A stretch of 64,000 nucleotides of DNA from positions 2,868,501-2,932,500 of the forward strand of contig NZ_JAPDUW010000001.1 in the NCBI RefSeq assembly GCF_026015295.1. The letters run 5' to 3'. Below are positions 1 to 7,508 of this stretch, one piece after another. The translations under genes and the position numbers were made by a program. The DNA comes from Segatella copri. Its GTDB lineage: Bacteria > Bacteroidota > Bacteroidia > Bacteroidales > Bacteroidaceae. Numbering within the stretch: the first letter of the stretch is position 1; every line of letters begins with the position of its first letter. Under the pieces are notes generated by a model. It did not search any database. It was given only the letters and a program-made list of their open reading frames with translations, and was not told the origin of the DNA.

Positions 1-823
1 CACCCTTACCTCCATAAGTATCTACAATGATCTTACGACCGGTAAGACCTGTATCTCCATGAGGACCACCAATCACAAACTTACCTGTAGGGTTTACGAA
101 GTACTTGATGTCATCATTGAAGAGAGCCAACACCTTATCACTCAGGTGAGTCTTTACTCTTGGAATCAGGATATTGATTACATCCTCACGAATCTTTGCC
201 AGCATAGCATCATCATCGTCCTCACCATTTGCCTTCTTGATAAAATCATCATGCTGGGTAGAAACTACGATGGTATCGATGCGCTGTGGGATATTATCGT
301 CTGAGTATTCGATAGTTACCTGGCTCTTAGAGTCCGGACGGAGATAAGTCATCACCTTGCCCTCCTTGCGGATATCTGCAAGTACACGCATGATGAGCTG
401 AGCCAAGTCGAGTGATACCGGCATATAATTTTCGGTTTCCGTTGTTGCATAACCGAACATCATACCCTGGTCGCCTGCACCCTGATTCTCATCCTCCTCA
501 CGACTTACACCGCGGTTAATATCATCGCTCTGTTCATGGATAGCAGTAAGCACACCACAAGAGTCGCCGTCAAACTGATATTCGCTCTTGGTATAACCGA
601 TTTTCTTGATAGTCTTGCGGGCAATGTTCTGCAAATCAACATAAACGTTAGAGCGAACCTCACCCATGATTACTACCTGACCAGTAGTACAAAAGGTTTC
701 GATGGCGCAATGAGCGTGGTCATCGTAAGCCAAAAACTGGTCAAGCAATGCATCTGAAATCTGATCAGCCACTTTATCTGGATGTCCTTCAGAAACTGAT
801 TCTGATGAAAACAAATATGCCAT
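1..823 (-). CDS. metK: S-adenosylmethionine synthase, C-terminal part outside window
   Basis: Makes S-adenosylmethionine from methionine and ATP in the cytoplasm. The frame read on the minus strand from the ATG at 823 begins [25 protein letters not shown] at residues 13-17 carries the conserved active-site His and Asp. The methionine/ATP motif [12 protein letters not shown] and the P-loop-like [13 protein letters not shown] follow. About 274 residues are visible of a protein that is usually about 390-430, so the C-terminal domain runs past base 1. A Bacteroidota -7 box lies about 50 bases upstream. The product supplies methyl groups for enzymes such as the O-methyltransferase and MiaB in this window. 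Confidence 0.97.
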   Translation of the reverse strand, partial: MAYLFSSESVSEGHPDKVADQISDALLDQFLAYDDHAHCAIETFCTTGQVVIMGEVRSNVYVDLQNIARKTIKKIGYTKSEYQFDGDSCGVLTAIHEQSDDINRGVSREEDENQGAGDQGMMFGYATTETENYMPVSLDLAQLIMRVLADIRKEGKVMTYLRPDSKSQVTIEYSDDNIPQRIDTIVVSTQHDDFIKKANGEDDDDAMLAKIREDVINILIPRVKTHLSDKVLALFNDDIKYFVNPTGKFVIGGPHGDTGLTGRKIIVDTYGGKG

Positions 824-874
824 ATTTTCTTACTTTATTTCTATTAATTATTGATATTCATTATTTTGCGGCTG

Positions 875-882
875 CAAAGTTA
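875..882 (-). promoter_or_regulatory. -7 box of metK promoter (TAACTTTG)
   Basis: TAACTTTG matches the Bacteroidota TAnnTTTG consensus and lies 52 bases upstream of the metK ATG. No exact TTTG box is present at the expected -33 distance. Confidence 0.6.
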
Positions 883-940
883 CTCATATTTTTTCAGATT
901 TTGTCATATTCCTATATAAAAAACGTCAATTCCTTGTGCT

Positions 941-1897
941 TTATCTGTTATTCGGGCATCTTTTGTCTGTTTTATCAGAATCAAGCACTTGGTTTTCTTC
1001 ACTATATTTGATATTTCGAGGATGATGTTCCAAGATAGCTCTGCGCAAATCTGAAGTTTCAAGATGAGTATAAATCTCTGTGGTTCCAATATCTTCATGC
1101 CCCAACAAGGCCTGAATTACTCTCAGATCGGCTCCACCTTTCAACAAGGCTGTAGCAAAACTATGGCGTAAAGTATGAGGAGAAATGGTTTTCTTGATTC
1201 CTGCATCATAAGCCGCATTTTTTATCATGATAAGTATCATATTGCGTGTGAGATGAGCACCTCTACGATTCAAGAAGACGTAGTCTTCCTCACCTGGCTT
1301 GATTGTCATCAGATTCCGGTCTATATACCAAAGATTGATTTCTTTCAGAGCCTTACCAGAAATAGGAACGATGCGTTCCTTGTTACCTTTACCTATGACC
1401 CTAATAAACTTTTCTTCTTCAAACACATCGCTTTTCTTTAGATTCACAAGTTCCGAAACGCGAAGGCCACAGGAGAACAGGGTTTCTATAATCGCCTTAT
1501 TACGCTGTCCCTCCCATTTTTCCAAATCGATAGCCGCTTCAAGCATGTCAACCTCTTCTACAGATAAATACTCCGGCAAATGCTTTCCTATTTGGGGAGA
1601 AACCAGTAATTCGGTCGGATCGTCTTTTATATAATCATCAAGCACCAGATACCGGTAGAAAGAACGGATTCCGCTCAAAATCCGAGCTTGTGAACGAGCA
1701 GAAACACCACGATCATGCAAACTTGCAGAAAAATTCTCCAAGTCTTCCAATTTCATTTCTGTCAGCACCAAATTGTTCTTATCAGCATACTCCAAGAGAA
1801 AATTCAAGTCATGATAATAGGCATCCAACGTATTTTTGGAGAAATTACGCCCCAACTTGAGGTATCTCATATAGTTCTTTATAATTTCATTCCTCAT
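941..1897 (-). CDS. xerD: site-specific tyrosine recombinase XerD
   Basis: Tyrosine recombinase of 318 residues that resolves chromosome dimers at dif with its Xer partner. The N-terminal SAM-like core-binding domain covers about residues 1-95 and the catalytic domain about 108-290. All catalytic residues are visible: Arg146 in CGLRVSEL, Lys170 in GKGNKER, His241 and Arg244 in HTLRHSFAT, His267 in LGHEDI and the nucleophile Tyr276 in TTEIYTH. A charged tail of about 30 residues follows. The gene is divergent from aroQ and has a housekeeping setting, with no phage or transposon genes beside it, so it is unlikely to be an element integrase. XerC is the only close alternative name. Confidence 0.92.
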   Translation of the reverse strand: MRNEIIKNYMRYLKLGRNFSKNTLDAYYHDLNFLLEYADKNNLVLTEMKLEDLENFSASLHDRGVSARSQARILSGIRSFYRYLVLDDYIKDDPTELLVSPQIGKHLPEYLSVEEVDMLEAAIDLEKWEGQRNKAIIETLFSCGLRVSELVNLKKSDVFEEEKFIRVIGKGNKERIVPISGKALKEINLWYIDRNLMTIKPGEEDYVFLNRRGAHLTRNMILIMIKNAAYDAGIKKTISPHTLRHSFATALLKGGADLRVIQALLGHEDIGTTEIYTHLETSDLRRAILEHHPRNIKYSEENQVLDSDKTDKRCPNNR

Positions 1898-1900
1898 TTT

Positions 1901-1931
1901 TTGTCAGTTTCCTTAATTTATTGTATCTTTG
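1901..1931 (+). promoter_or_regulatory. Bacteroidota promoter of aroQ
   Basis: TTG at 1901-1903, 20 bases, then TATCTTTG at 1924-1931 is a good -33/-7 pair. The aroQ ATG is about 90 bases downstream. Confidence 0.7.
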
Positions 1932-2021
1932 CATCGTCTTTGCATAAGACAGGAGAGTACAAAAGATCTCTGCCGCAAAGATACGAAAAAAATATGGATT
2001 ACGATTAAAAATCAAGTAAAT

Positions 2022-2456
2022 ATGAAGATACAAATTATTAATGGTCCAAACTTGAACCTTCTTGGTGTAAGAGAACCGGGTATTTATGGTAGCAATTCTT
2101 TCGAGAGTTATCTGCCTAAGCTGAAAGCGAAATTCCCTGATATTGAGATAGAGTACTTTCAGAGCAACATTGAAGGCGAGTTAATCAACAAGCTGCAGGA
2201 AGTAGGTTTTTCCTATGATGGTGTAGTACTCAATGCTGGCGCCTATACTCATACCAGCATCGCCTTGCAGGATTGTATTCGCAGTTTGAAATGCCCTTGC
2301 GTTGAAGTACACATCTCTAATGTGCATAAACGTGAAGAGTTCCGCCATCATTCATATATTTCCTGTGCTTGCCTGGGCGTAATCTGCGGTTTCGGTCTGG
2401 CTTCTTACGAACTTGCCATTTCAGGAATCTTAGCACAGAAAGAAACAGAAGAGTAA
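2022..2456 (+). CDS. aroQ: type II 3-dehydroquinate dehydratase
   Basis: Third step of the shikimate pathway: dehydrates 3-dehydroquinate to 3-dehydroshikimate. The 144-residue protein has the type II signature: N-terminal INGPNLNLLG, catalytic Tyr22 in GIYGS, LNAGAYTHTS, and the VHISN stretch with its catalytic His. Family members are about 140-150 residues, which fixes the start at 2022; an open frame extends upstream to 1929 but would pass through the promoter leader. A methyltransferase gene follows after 29 bases, so the two may be cotranscribed. Confidence 0.96.
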   Translation: MKIQIINGPNLNLLGVREPGIYGSNSFESYLPKLKAKFPDIEIEYFQSNIEGELINKLQEVGFSYDGVVLNAGAYTHTSIALQDCIRSLKCPCVEVHISNVHKREEFRHHSYISCACLGVICGFGLASYELAISGILAQKETEE

Positions 2457-2485
2457 GATTTCCGTTACTCTAAATCCATCAGATT

Positions 2486-3124
2486 ATGACAGAGACTGAA
2501 CTCATAGACAAATATATCTGCCAGCATATAGAGCCTGAAGGCGATTATCTGTATCGTCTTTACCGCGCCACCAATATACATACTATCCATGGACGTATGG
2601 CTAGCGGCCATATTCAGGGCAGACTTCTCAAGATGCTTGTAGAGATGATTCGCCCGAAGAATATTCTGGAAGTAGGCACATTTAGTGGCTATAGTGCTAT
2701 CTGCCTGGCACAGGGATTGCAGGAAGGTGGAAAACTCTACACTTTCGAAATCAATGATGAGATGGAAGATTTTACCCGTCCCTGGATAGAAGGTTCGAAT
2801 GTTGCCGATAAGATTGACTTCCGCATCGGTGATGCCAACATAGAAGCGCCCCAACTAGGCGTAAAATTCGATATGGCTTTTGTTGATGGCGATAAGCGTA
2901 CCTATATAGAAACGTATGAAATGGTTATGAGCATCCTGAACCCTGGAGGCTACATCCTTGCAGACAATACTCTTTGGGATGGTCACGTCATCGATCCTGC
3001 CTACGACCGAGACCACCAGACTCAAGGCATTCGGGCTTTCAATGATTTAATAGCAAAAGATCCTAGGGTAGAGGTTGTTATCTTGCCACTACGCGATGGT
3101 CTTACACTCATCAGGAAAAAATAA
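2486..3124 (+). CDS. class I SAM-dependent O-methyltransferase
   Basis: Cytoplasmic methyltransferase of 212 residues in the caffeoyl-CoA/catechol O-methyltransferase family (Methyltransf_3). The SAM-binding ILEVGTFSGYSAICLA is at about residues 60-75, an acidic end-of-strand residue follows in YTFEIN, and the metal-binding stretch FVDGDKRTY and LADNTLWDG fits the divalent-cation-dependent subclass. The substrate cannot be read from the sequence. It sits 29 bases after aroQ and ends at a strong hairpin terminator. Small-molecule hydroxyls are the usual targets of this family. Confidence 0.88.
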   Translation: MTETELIDKYICQHIEPEGDYLYRLYRATNIHTIHGRMASGHIQGRLLKMLVEMIRPKNILEVGTFSGYSAICLAQGLQEGGKLYTFEINDEMEDFTRPWIEGSNVADKIDFRIGDANIEAPQLGVKFDMAFVDGDKRTYIETYEMVMSILNPGGYILADNTLWDGHVIDPAYDRDHQTQGIRAFNDLIAKDPRVEVVILPLRDGLTLIRKK

Positions 3125-3140
3125 AAAATCAATTAGAACA

Positions 3141-3186
3141 AGAAATGGCATGAATCCCCCATGAAAGATTCATGCCATTTCTTTTA
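3141..3186. terminator. bidirectional intrinsic terminator
   Basis: A perfect 16-bp inverted repeat (3141-3156 and 3167-3182) with a 10-base loop and T-rich flank lies between the convergent O-methyltransferase and ABC permease genes. Confidence 0.85.
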
Positions 3187-3221
3187 GTATATGCACCCAA
3201 GTATAAGAAATTCTGTAGATT

Positions 3222-4451
3222 TTAACTCAACAGCCTTTTACTCAGCGCTCTTACAGGATACCATACAGCAAGCCAACCTACAGCAATTACAGTAACGAAG
3301 ATAATGGCAACATCTGAGTAATGGACACTTACCGGATACGCATCAACAATAAAGGAGCCTTCAGAATCTCCCAGACGTACAAATCCATATTGCTGCTGCA
3401 AAAAGCAGAGGAGCAAGCCCAATCCAATACCGATAACAGCACCTATCACAGCTATCATTCTACCTTCAAAAAGAAATACTCTGGTAATCTGCTTATCGTT
3501 AGCTCCAAGATTACGAAGAGTCACTACATCATTTTTCTTATCAATAATAAGCATAGAAAGCGACCCGATGATATTGAAACATGCAACAACTAAGATAAAG
3601 GTCAGGAAGATATAAGCAATCATCTTCTCTATCGACATAATTTTAAAGGTATCTTCCTGTTGTTCAAATCTGTCAAGCACTTTATATTTATTACCGGCTA
3701 TCTGCTGCATCTCAGCCTTTACTGCATCCAGATTGCTACCCGGTTTCAAGCGTAATTCCAAATCAGAGAGCATACCTTGCTGACCAAAGAGATTACGGGC
3801 AAATGAAATAGAAGTGATGATGTAGTTTTTATCATACTTAGCCTGTTTGACGGCAAAAAGTACGCCAGGAGAGTTGAGCGAGTCAACAACAAAGCCATCA
3901 CCAGGGTTAGTCATATCCAGCTGTCCTTCCTTTTTAGGAGCATAGATTTTCAGGAAACCATCCCATTGTGCTCCTATGCCTAAATTCTGGGCGAGACGGA
4001 TACCTACTGTTCCATATTCCAGATTGGCAGCATGCAAGGAGAAAGAGCCATCACCATATAAAATATCTGTAATATGAGAAAGTTCTGCAAAATTATCATC
4101 TACACCCTTGATTTTCACCATAGCCTGATGATCATTATAGATTGCAAGAGCTTGATCTTCCACGGTTTCTGTTGCAACATCTACCTGCGGCAAAAGACGA
4201 ATCTTAGTAAGAATAGGATCATCTGCAGGTGCAGTTTTTCCCTCAACAGGCACAACCTTGAGTTGTGGGTCAAAACTCGTAAAGAGTGAAGCTACCAGGT
4301 CATGGAAGCCGTTAAAGACACTCAGAACGATGACCAGAGCCATCGTAGCTACCGCCACTCCTATTACAGAAATAGAACTGATGACGTTGATGACGTGCGT
4401 ACTCTTCTTTGAGAAAAGATACCTGCGAGCTATAAAGAATGGGAAATTCAT
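3222..4451 (-). CDS. LolC/LolE-type ABC transporter permease
   Basis: Inner-membrane permease of 409 residues with the MacB/FtsX layout: a first transmembrane helix at about residues 21-47, a large periplasmic domain (about 50-275), then three C-terminal helices from about 280 to 400. The N-terminus FIARRYLFSKKSTHVINVIS is typical of lipoprotein-releasing LolC/LolE proteins. The likely role is extraction of lipoproteins from the inner membrane with a LolD-like ATPase that is not in this window. It is the last gene of the long outer-membrane operon, 86 bases after rbfA, which supports the lipoprotein-sorting reading. Confidence 0.82.
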   Translation of the reverse strand: MNFPFFIARRYLFSKKSTHVINVISSISVIGVAVATMALVIVLSVFNGFHDLVASLFTSFDPQLKVVPVEGKTAPADDPILTKIRLLPQVDVATETVEDQALAIYNDHQAMVKIKGVDDNFAELSHITDILYGDGSFSLHAANLEYGTVGIRLAQNLGIGAQWDGFLKIYAPKKEGQLDMTNPGDGFVVDSLNSPGVLFAVKQAKYDKNYIITSISFARNLFGQQGMLSDLELRLKPGSNLDAVKAEMQQIAGNKYKVLDRFEQQEDTFKIMSIEKMIAYIFLTFILVVACFNIIGSLSMLIIDKKNDVVTLRNLGANDKQITRVFLFEGRMIAVIGAVIGIGLGLLLCFLQQQYGFVRLGDSEGSFIVDAYPVSVHYSDVAIIFVTVIAVGWLAVWYPVRALSKRLLS

Positions 4452-4537
4452 AATTCTATCTTACCTTATTTATATAACAGTATAGGGAGTCAAGAATTGC
4501 CGTCTTAACTCCCTTGTCTTTTTACTTCCTTACTCTT

Positions 4538-4873
4538 TTACTTTTTCAAGAGTTCATCAATGTGCTCCAAATAATCGAGACTATCATCAAGGAAGAAACG
4601 GAGTTCTGGAATAATACGTAACTGGTTTCTCACTTTTTTACCCAAGTCGAAACGGATCGTCTTCTCATTTGCATTGATATTCTTCAAAATCTCCTCTCCT
4701 TTTTCAGAAGGGAACACACTCAAGTAAGCAGTACAGATACTGAGATCTGGGCTTACTCTAACCTTAGTAACACTTACCATCACACCATGCATCATGCGAG
4801 TTTGTGACTGGAAGATAAGACTCAACTCCTTCTGGAGAAGTCTTGATATACGGTTTTGTCTTGTTTCTTGCAT
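4538..4873 (-). CDS. rbfA: 30S ribosome-binding factor RbfA
   Basis: Small KH-like protein (111 residues) that binds the 30S subunit during late maturation of 16S rRNA. Family signs are the N-terminal RQNRISRLLQKELSLIFQ, the central VSVTKVRVSPDLSICTAYLSV and the C-terminal LRIIPELRFFLDDSL. It lies 31 bases after murI and before the LolC/E-like permease, in the same direction. Placement of a ribosome-assembly gene inside an envelope operon may couple growth rate to surface synthesis; that is inference. Confidence 0.93.
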   Translation of the reverse strand: MQETRQNRISRLLQKELSLIFQSQTRMMHGVMVSVTKVRVSPDLSICTAYLSVFPSEKGEEILKNINANEKTIRFDLGKKVRNQLRIIPELRFFLDDSLDYLEHIDELLKK

Positions 4874-4904
4874 AACTATTAACTATAAATTATTAACTAT
4901 AATA

Positions 4905-5741
4905 CTATTCAAGATCTACATGTGTAACCTCCACCTGTTCATGAAGGAAAATCTGTGCAGATTCCTTGAATTTATCCTCACTCTCTGTTGTGAGATATCG
5001 GCAAGAGCCTGTTTTGGTTATCATCTGTTCCATCTGCGGATGGCGCTTCAGATAATCTTTCAGACTGTTTGCTACATATTGTCCTTGCGGAACCACTCTT
5101 ACGCCATCAGGAAGATTCTTCACAATGCTGCTCATAAGAAGTGGATAATGCGTGCAACCCAAAATAATGGTATCAATATCAGCGTCCTTCAGCATCAGCT
5201 GGTCGATGCGTTTCTTTACAAAATAATCAGCTCCCGGACTATCTGCTTCATTGGCTTCCACGATGGCAGCCCAAAGCGGACAAGCCACGCCACTCACCTG
5301 AATCTCTGGCCAAAGTTTCGAAATTTCCATATTATAACTTTGGCTTTTAATAGTACCTTCTGTAGCCAGAAGTCCCACGTGATTACTCTTGGTAATAGTA
5401 CCAATTACTTCGGCAGTAGGGCGGATAATACCCAGAACTCTTCTGCTGGGATCCAACTCAGGAATATCGCGCTGCTGCAAAGAACGTAGTGCCTTAGCCG
5501 AAGCCGTATTACATCCCAGGATAACGAGATGACACCCCATAGAGAAAAGTTTAAGCACAGCCTGGCGTGTGAACTTATAAACCACCTCAAACGAACGCGA
5601 GCCATAAGGAGCACGAGCGTTATCACCCAAGTACATATAATCATACTGAGGCATCATCTGGCGCAACCCATGCAGGATGGTCAGTCCGCCATAACCAGAA
5701 TCAAAGACACCGATTGGTCCAGGATTAGAAGGCAACATCAT
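4905..5741 (-). CDS. murI: glutamate racemase
   Basis: Converts L-glutamate to D-glutamate for peptidoglycan. The 278-residue protein starts with the family signature IGVFDSGYGGLT and has both catalytic cysteines, Cys77 in LGCNTAS and Cys196 in LGCTHYPLL. Its ATG overlaps the TGA of the upstream Skp-like gene by four bases (ATGA at 5738-5741), so translation is probably coupled. It is part of the bamA operon. Confidence 0.95.
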   Translation of the reverse strand: MMLPSNPGPIGVFDSGYGGLTILHGLRQMMPQYDYMYLGDNARAPYGSRSFEVVYKFTRQAVLKLFSMGCHLVILGCNTASAKALRSLQQRDIPELDPSRRVLGIIRPTAEVIGTITKSNHVGLLATEGTIKSQSYNMEISKLWPEIQVSGVACPLWAAIVEANEADSPGADYFVKKRIDQLMLKDADIDTIILGCTHYPLLMSSIVKNLPDGVRVVPQGQYVANSLKDYLKRHPQMEQMITKTGSCRYLTTESEDKFKESAQIFLHEQVEVTHVDLE

Positions 5742-6292
5742 TTCAAAGTCTCCTCCAGCAAAGCTGTAATATCCTCCCCCATCTCTTCGTTGAGATAAGG
5801 AGCTGCATTATTGTCTGTATTGATGATAAAGGCAAAGCCTTTCTGCTTGCCAATCTTTTTAGCTTCCTCGTTTATTTTTGCTTTGAGCGGAGCATAAGCA
5901 TCATTCTCTGCTTGCTGCAACAGGCGGGTAGCCTCAGCCTTGAAGGCAATATTTTTCTCCATCAATTCACGCAATTCAGCCTGACGTTTCTCCAGAATTG
6001 TCTTGGCATAAGTGCGCTGTCCATCAAGAAATTCCTCATACTTAGCATTAAACTCAGTTTCTACACGTTTCGTTTCTGCATCGTATTTCTCACGGAGTTC
6101 ATCCATATTATGCTTGGCTATAGCGTAACCAGGCATAGTATGAAAAACCTTATCAAAACTAAAGTAGCCAAAATGCAAAGGAGCAGATACAGCAATCTGT
6201 TGTTGCTGAACCTTTGCTGCAGGCGTTGTATGCTGGGCTGAAACAGTCAAAGAGATGAGAGCAAAAGCCAGAAATAAGAGATTCTTTTTCAT
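5738..6292 (-). CDS. OmpH/Skp-family periplasmic chaperone, copy 3
   Basis: Exported 184-residue protein with a signal peptide ending in VSA followed by Gln. The mature part starts with a short beta segment and continues as a long, charged coiled coil (about residues 65-140, rich in Glu, Lys, Arg and Gln) before the closing GFAFIINTDNNAAPYL segment that is diagnostic of Skp-type chaperones. Such trimers hold outer-membrane proteins for the BAM complex. It is the last of three paralogues downstream of bamA and is coupled to murI by an ATGA overlap. It is the most divergent copy, with about 20 extra residues after the signal peptide. Confidence 0.85.
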   Translation of the reverse strand: MKKNLLFLAFALISLTVSAQHTTPAAKVQQQQIAVSAPLHFGYFSFDKVFHTMPGYAIAKHNMDELREKYDAETKRVETEFNAKYEEFLDGQRTYAKTILEKRQAELRELMEKNIAFKAEATRLLQQAENDAYAPLKAKINEEAKKIGKQKGFAFIINTDNNAAPYLNEEMGEDITALLEETLK

Positions 6293-6406
6293 GATGAGTG
6301 ATACCGTTTATGATGAATACCTTATAAATACCTCGTTATTGAAAATGAGAAATAAGGGCAAGCACTTCTGCCTGCCCTCAATCTATATTCTTTTTACTTG
6401 CCTTGA

Positions 6407-6892
6407 TTACTTAATCTTAGCCTGTACTTCCTTAGTAACGTCTACTACGTTAGTACCTGTATATACAGCTGCACCATCCTCGAAGATGAAGGTGTAGTTG
6501 CCAGCCTTGCCTACAGCCTCGATAGCTGTACGTACCTTTGCTACGATAGGCTGCATGAGTTCGCTGCTCTTCTTCTGCAACTCCTGCTGACCATCCTGGT
6601 AAGCCTGCTGAATTTTCTGCTGGAGAGTCTGCAACTCAGTTTCCTTCTGCTGCTTTGCTGTAGCGTTCATTGTGCTGGAACCCTTCTGATACTCGTCAGC
6701 CTTACGCTGGAACTCATCCTGCATAGACTTCAAGTCATTCTCCTTCTGCTTCTGGAGAGCTTCCATCTCGCCATTAGCCTTAGCTACATCTGGCAAAGAC
6801 TGCATAATCTGCTGAGTATTTACTTTACCAAACTTCTGAGCCATCATTGTCATTGGTGCACAGAGCATCAACATTAAAATAAGCTTTTTCAT
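6407..6892 (-). CDS. OmpH/Skp-family periplasmic chaperone, copy 2
   Basis: Exported 161-residue chaperone: signal peptide ending in MMA with Gln as the first mature residue, then FGKVNTQQIMQSLPDVAKAN, a Gln/Lys/Glu-rich coiled coil (about residues 45-120) and the terminal GNYTFIFEDGAAVYTG segment. It probably shields unfolded outer-membrane proteins between the Sec and BAM machines. The gene lies 92 bases after copy 1, and a TATATTTG box in that gap may give it extra transcription. Confidence 0.9.
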   Translation of the reverse strand: MKKLILMLMLCAPMTMMAQKFGKVNTQQIMQSLPDVAKANGEMEALQKQKENDLKSMQDEFQRKADEYQKGSSTMNATAKQQKETELQTLQQKIQQAYQDGQQELQKKSSELMQPIVAKVRTAIEAVGKAGNYTFIFEDGAAVYTGTNVVDVTKEVQAKIK

Positions 6893-6937
6893 TGTTCTAT
6901 TCTTTTTAATTATTAATTTCTAAATGAAGTTTTCATG

Positions 6938-6954
6938 CTGCCAACCATTGGCAG
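6938..6954 (-). other. small leader hairpin between Skp-like genes
   Basis: CTGCCAA and TTGGCAG pair across a three-base loop in the leader of Skp copy 2. It has no U-run, so it is unlikely to be a terminator; it could stabilise or separate the mRNA segments. Confidence 0.35.
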
Positions 6955-6970
6955 ATATACTTACCGGCTG

Positions 6971-6978
6971 CAAATATA
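6971..6978 (-). promoter_or_regulatory. possible internal promoter -7 box (TATATTTG)
   Basis: TATATTTG matches the TAnnTTTG consensus just after the stop of Skp copy 1 and 79 bases before the start of copy 2. No matching -33 box is evident. Confidence 0.45.
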
Positions 6979-6984
6979 CAATTA

Positions 6985-7506
6985 TTATTTGGAATAACCT
7001 AATTTTTGGAGCACTTCGTTGCTAATATCTATCTTAGGAGAGCCAAAGATGATGCCGCTGTTGCTAGCTCTATCGAGAACAAGCGAATATCCGCGCAGGT
7101 CTGAAATCTCTTTTACGGCTGTATAAATCTCTTCCTGAATAGGTCCCATCAATGCCTCACGCATCTTATAAAGATCGCCTTCTGCACCAAAATATTTTTT
7201 CTTCAAATCGCTAGCCTCCTTCTCTTTCTGCATGATGGCATCCTGCTTAGCCTTCTTCTGCTCCTGGGAAAGGAACACTACCTCGTTCTGATAGTTCTTA
7301 TACATGGTGCTTGCCTCTGTGTTAAGAGCTTCTACCTCAGCCTGCCATTTGCGGCTTACTTGATTCAGCTGCTCGTTGGCACGCTCATAAGCGGGTACAT
7401 TCTTCAGGATGTACTCCATATCTATCAATGCATATTTCTGTGCATGTGCTGAGATGGCTGCTACAGCCATCATCAGCATCAATACTATTTTCTTCATAAA
7501 ACCCAT
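6985..7506 (-). CDS. OmpH/Skp-family periplasmic chaperone, copy 1
   Basis: Exported 173-residue chaperone with a signal peptide ending AHA and Gln as the first mature residue. YALIDMEYILKNVPAYERAN is the usual OmpH opening, followed by a coiled coil (about residues 50-125) and the closing GYSLVLDRASNSGIIFG strand. The start may be the first ATG at 7506 or MKK at 7497; the second gives a more typical signal peptide. It begins two bases after bamA ends, so the two are certainly in one operon, the classic bamA-skp arrangement. Confidence 0.92.
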   Translation of the reverse strand: MGFMKKIVLMLMMAVAAISAHAQKYALIDMEYILKNVPAYERANEQLNQVSRKWQAEVEALNTEASTMYKNYQNEVVFLSQEQKKAKQDAIMQKEKEASDLKKKYFGAEGDLYKMREALMGPIQEEIYTAVKEISDLRGYSLVLDRASNSGIIFGSPKIDISNEVLQKLGYSK

Positions 7507-7508
7507 TT

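Noticed and set aside
941-1897. mobile-element integrase
   Set aside because: The tyrosine recombinase is XerD-like in length and motif order and sits among housekeeping genes without att repeats or cargo.
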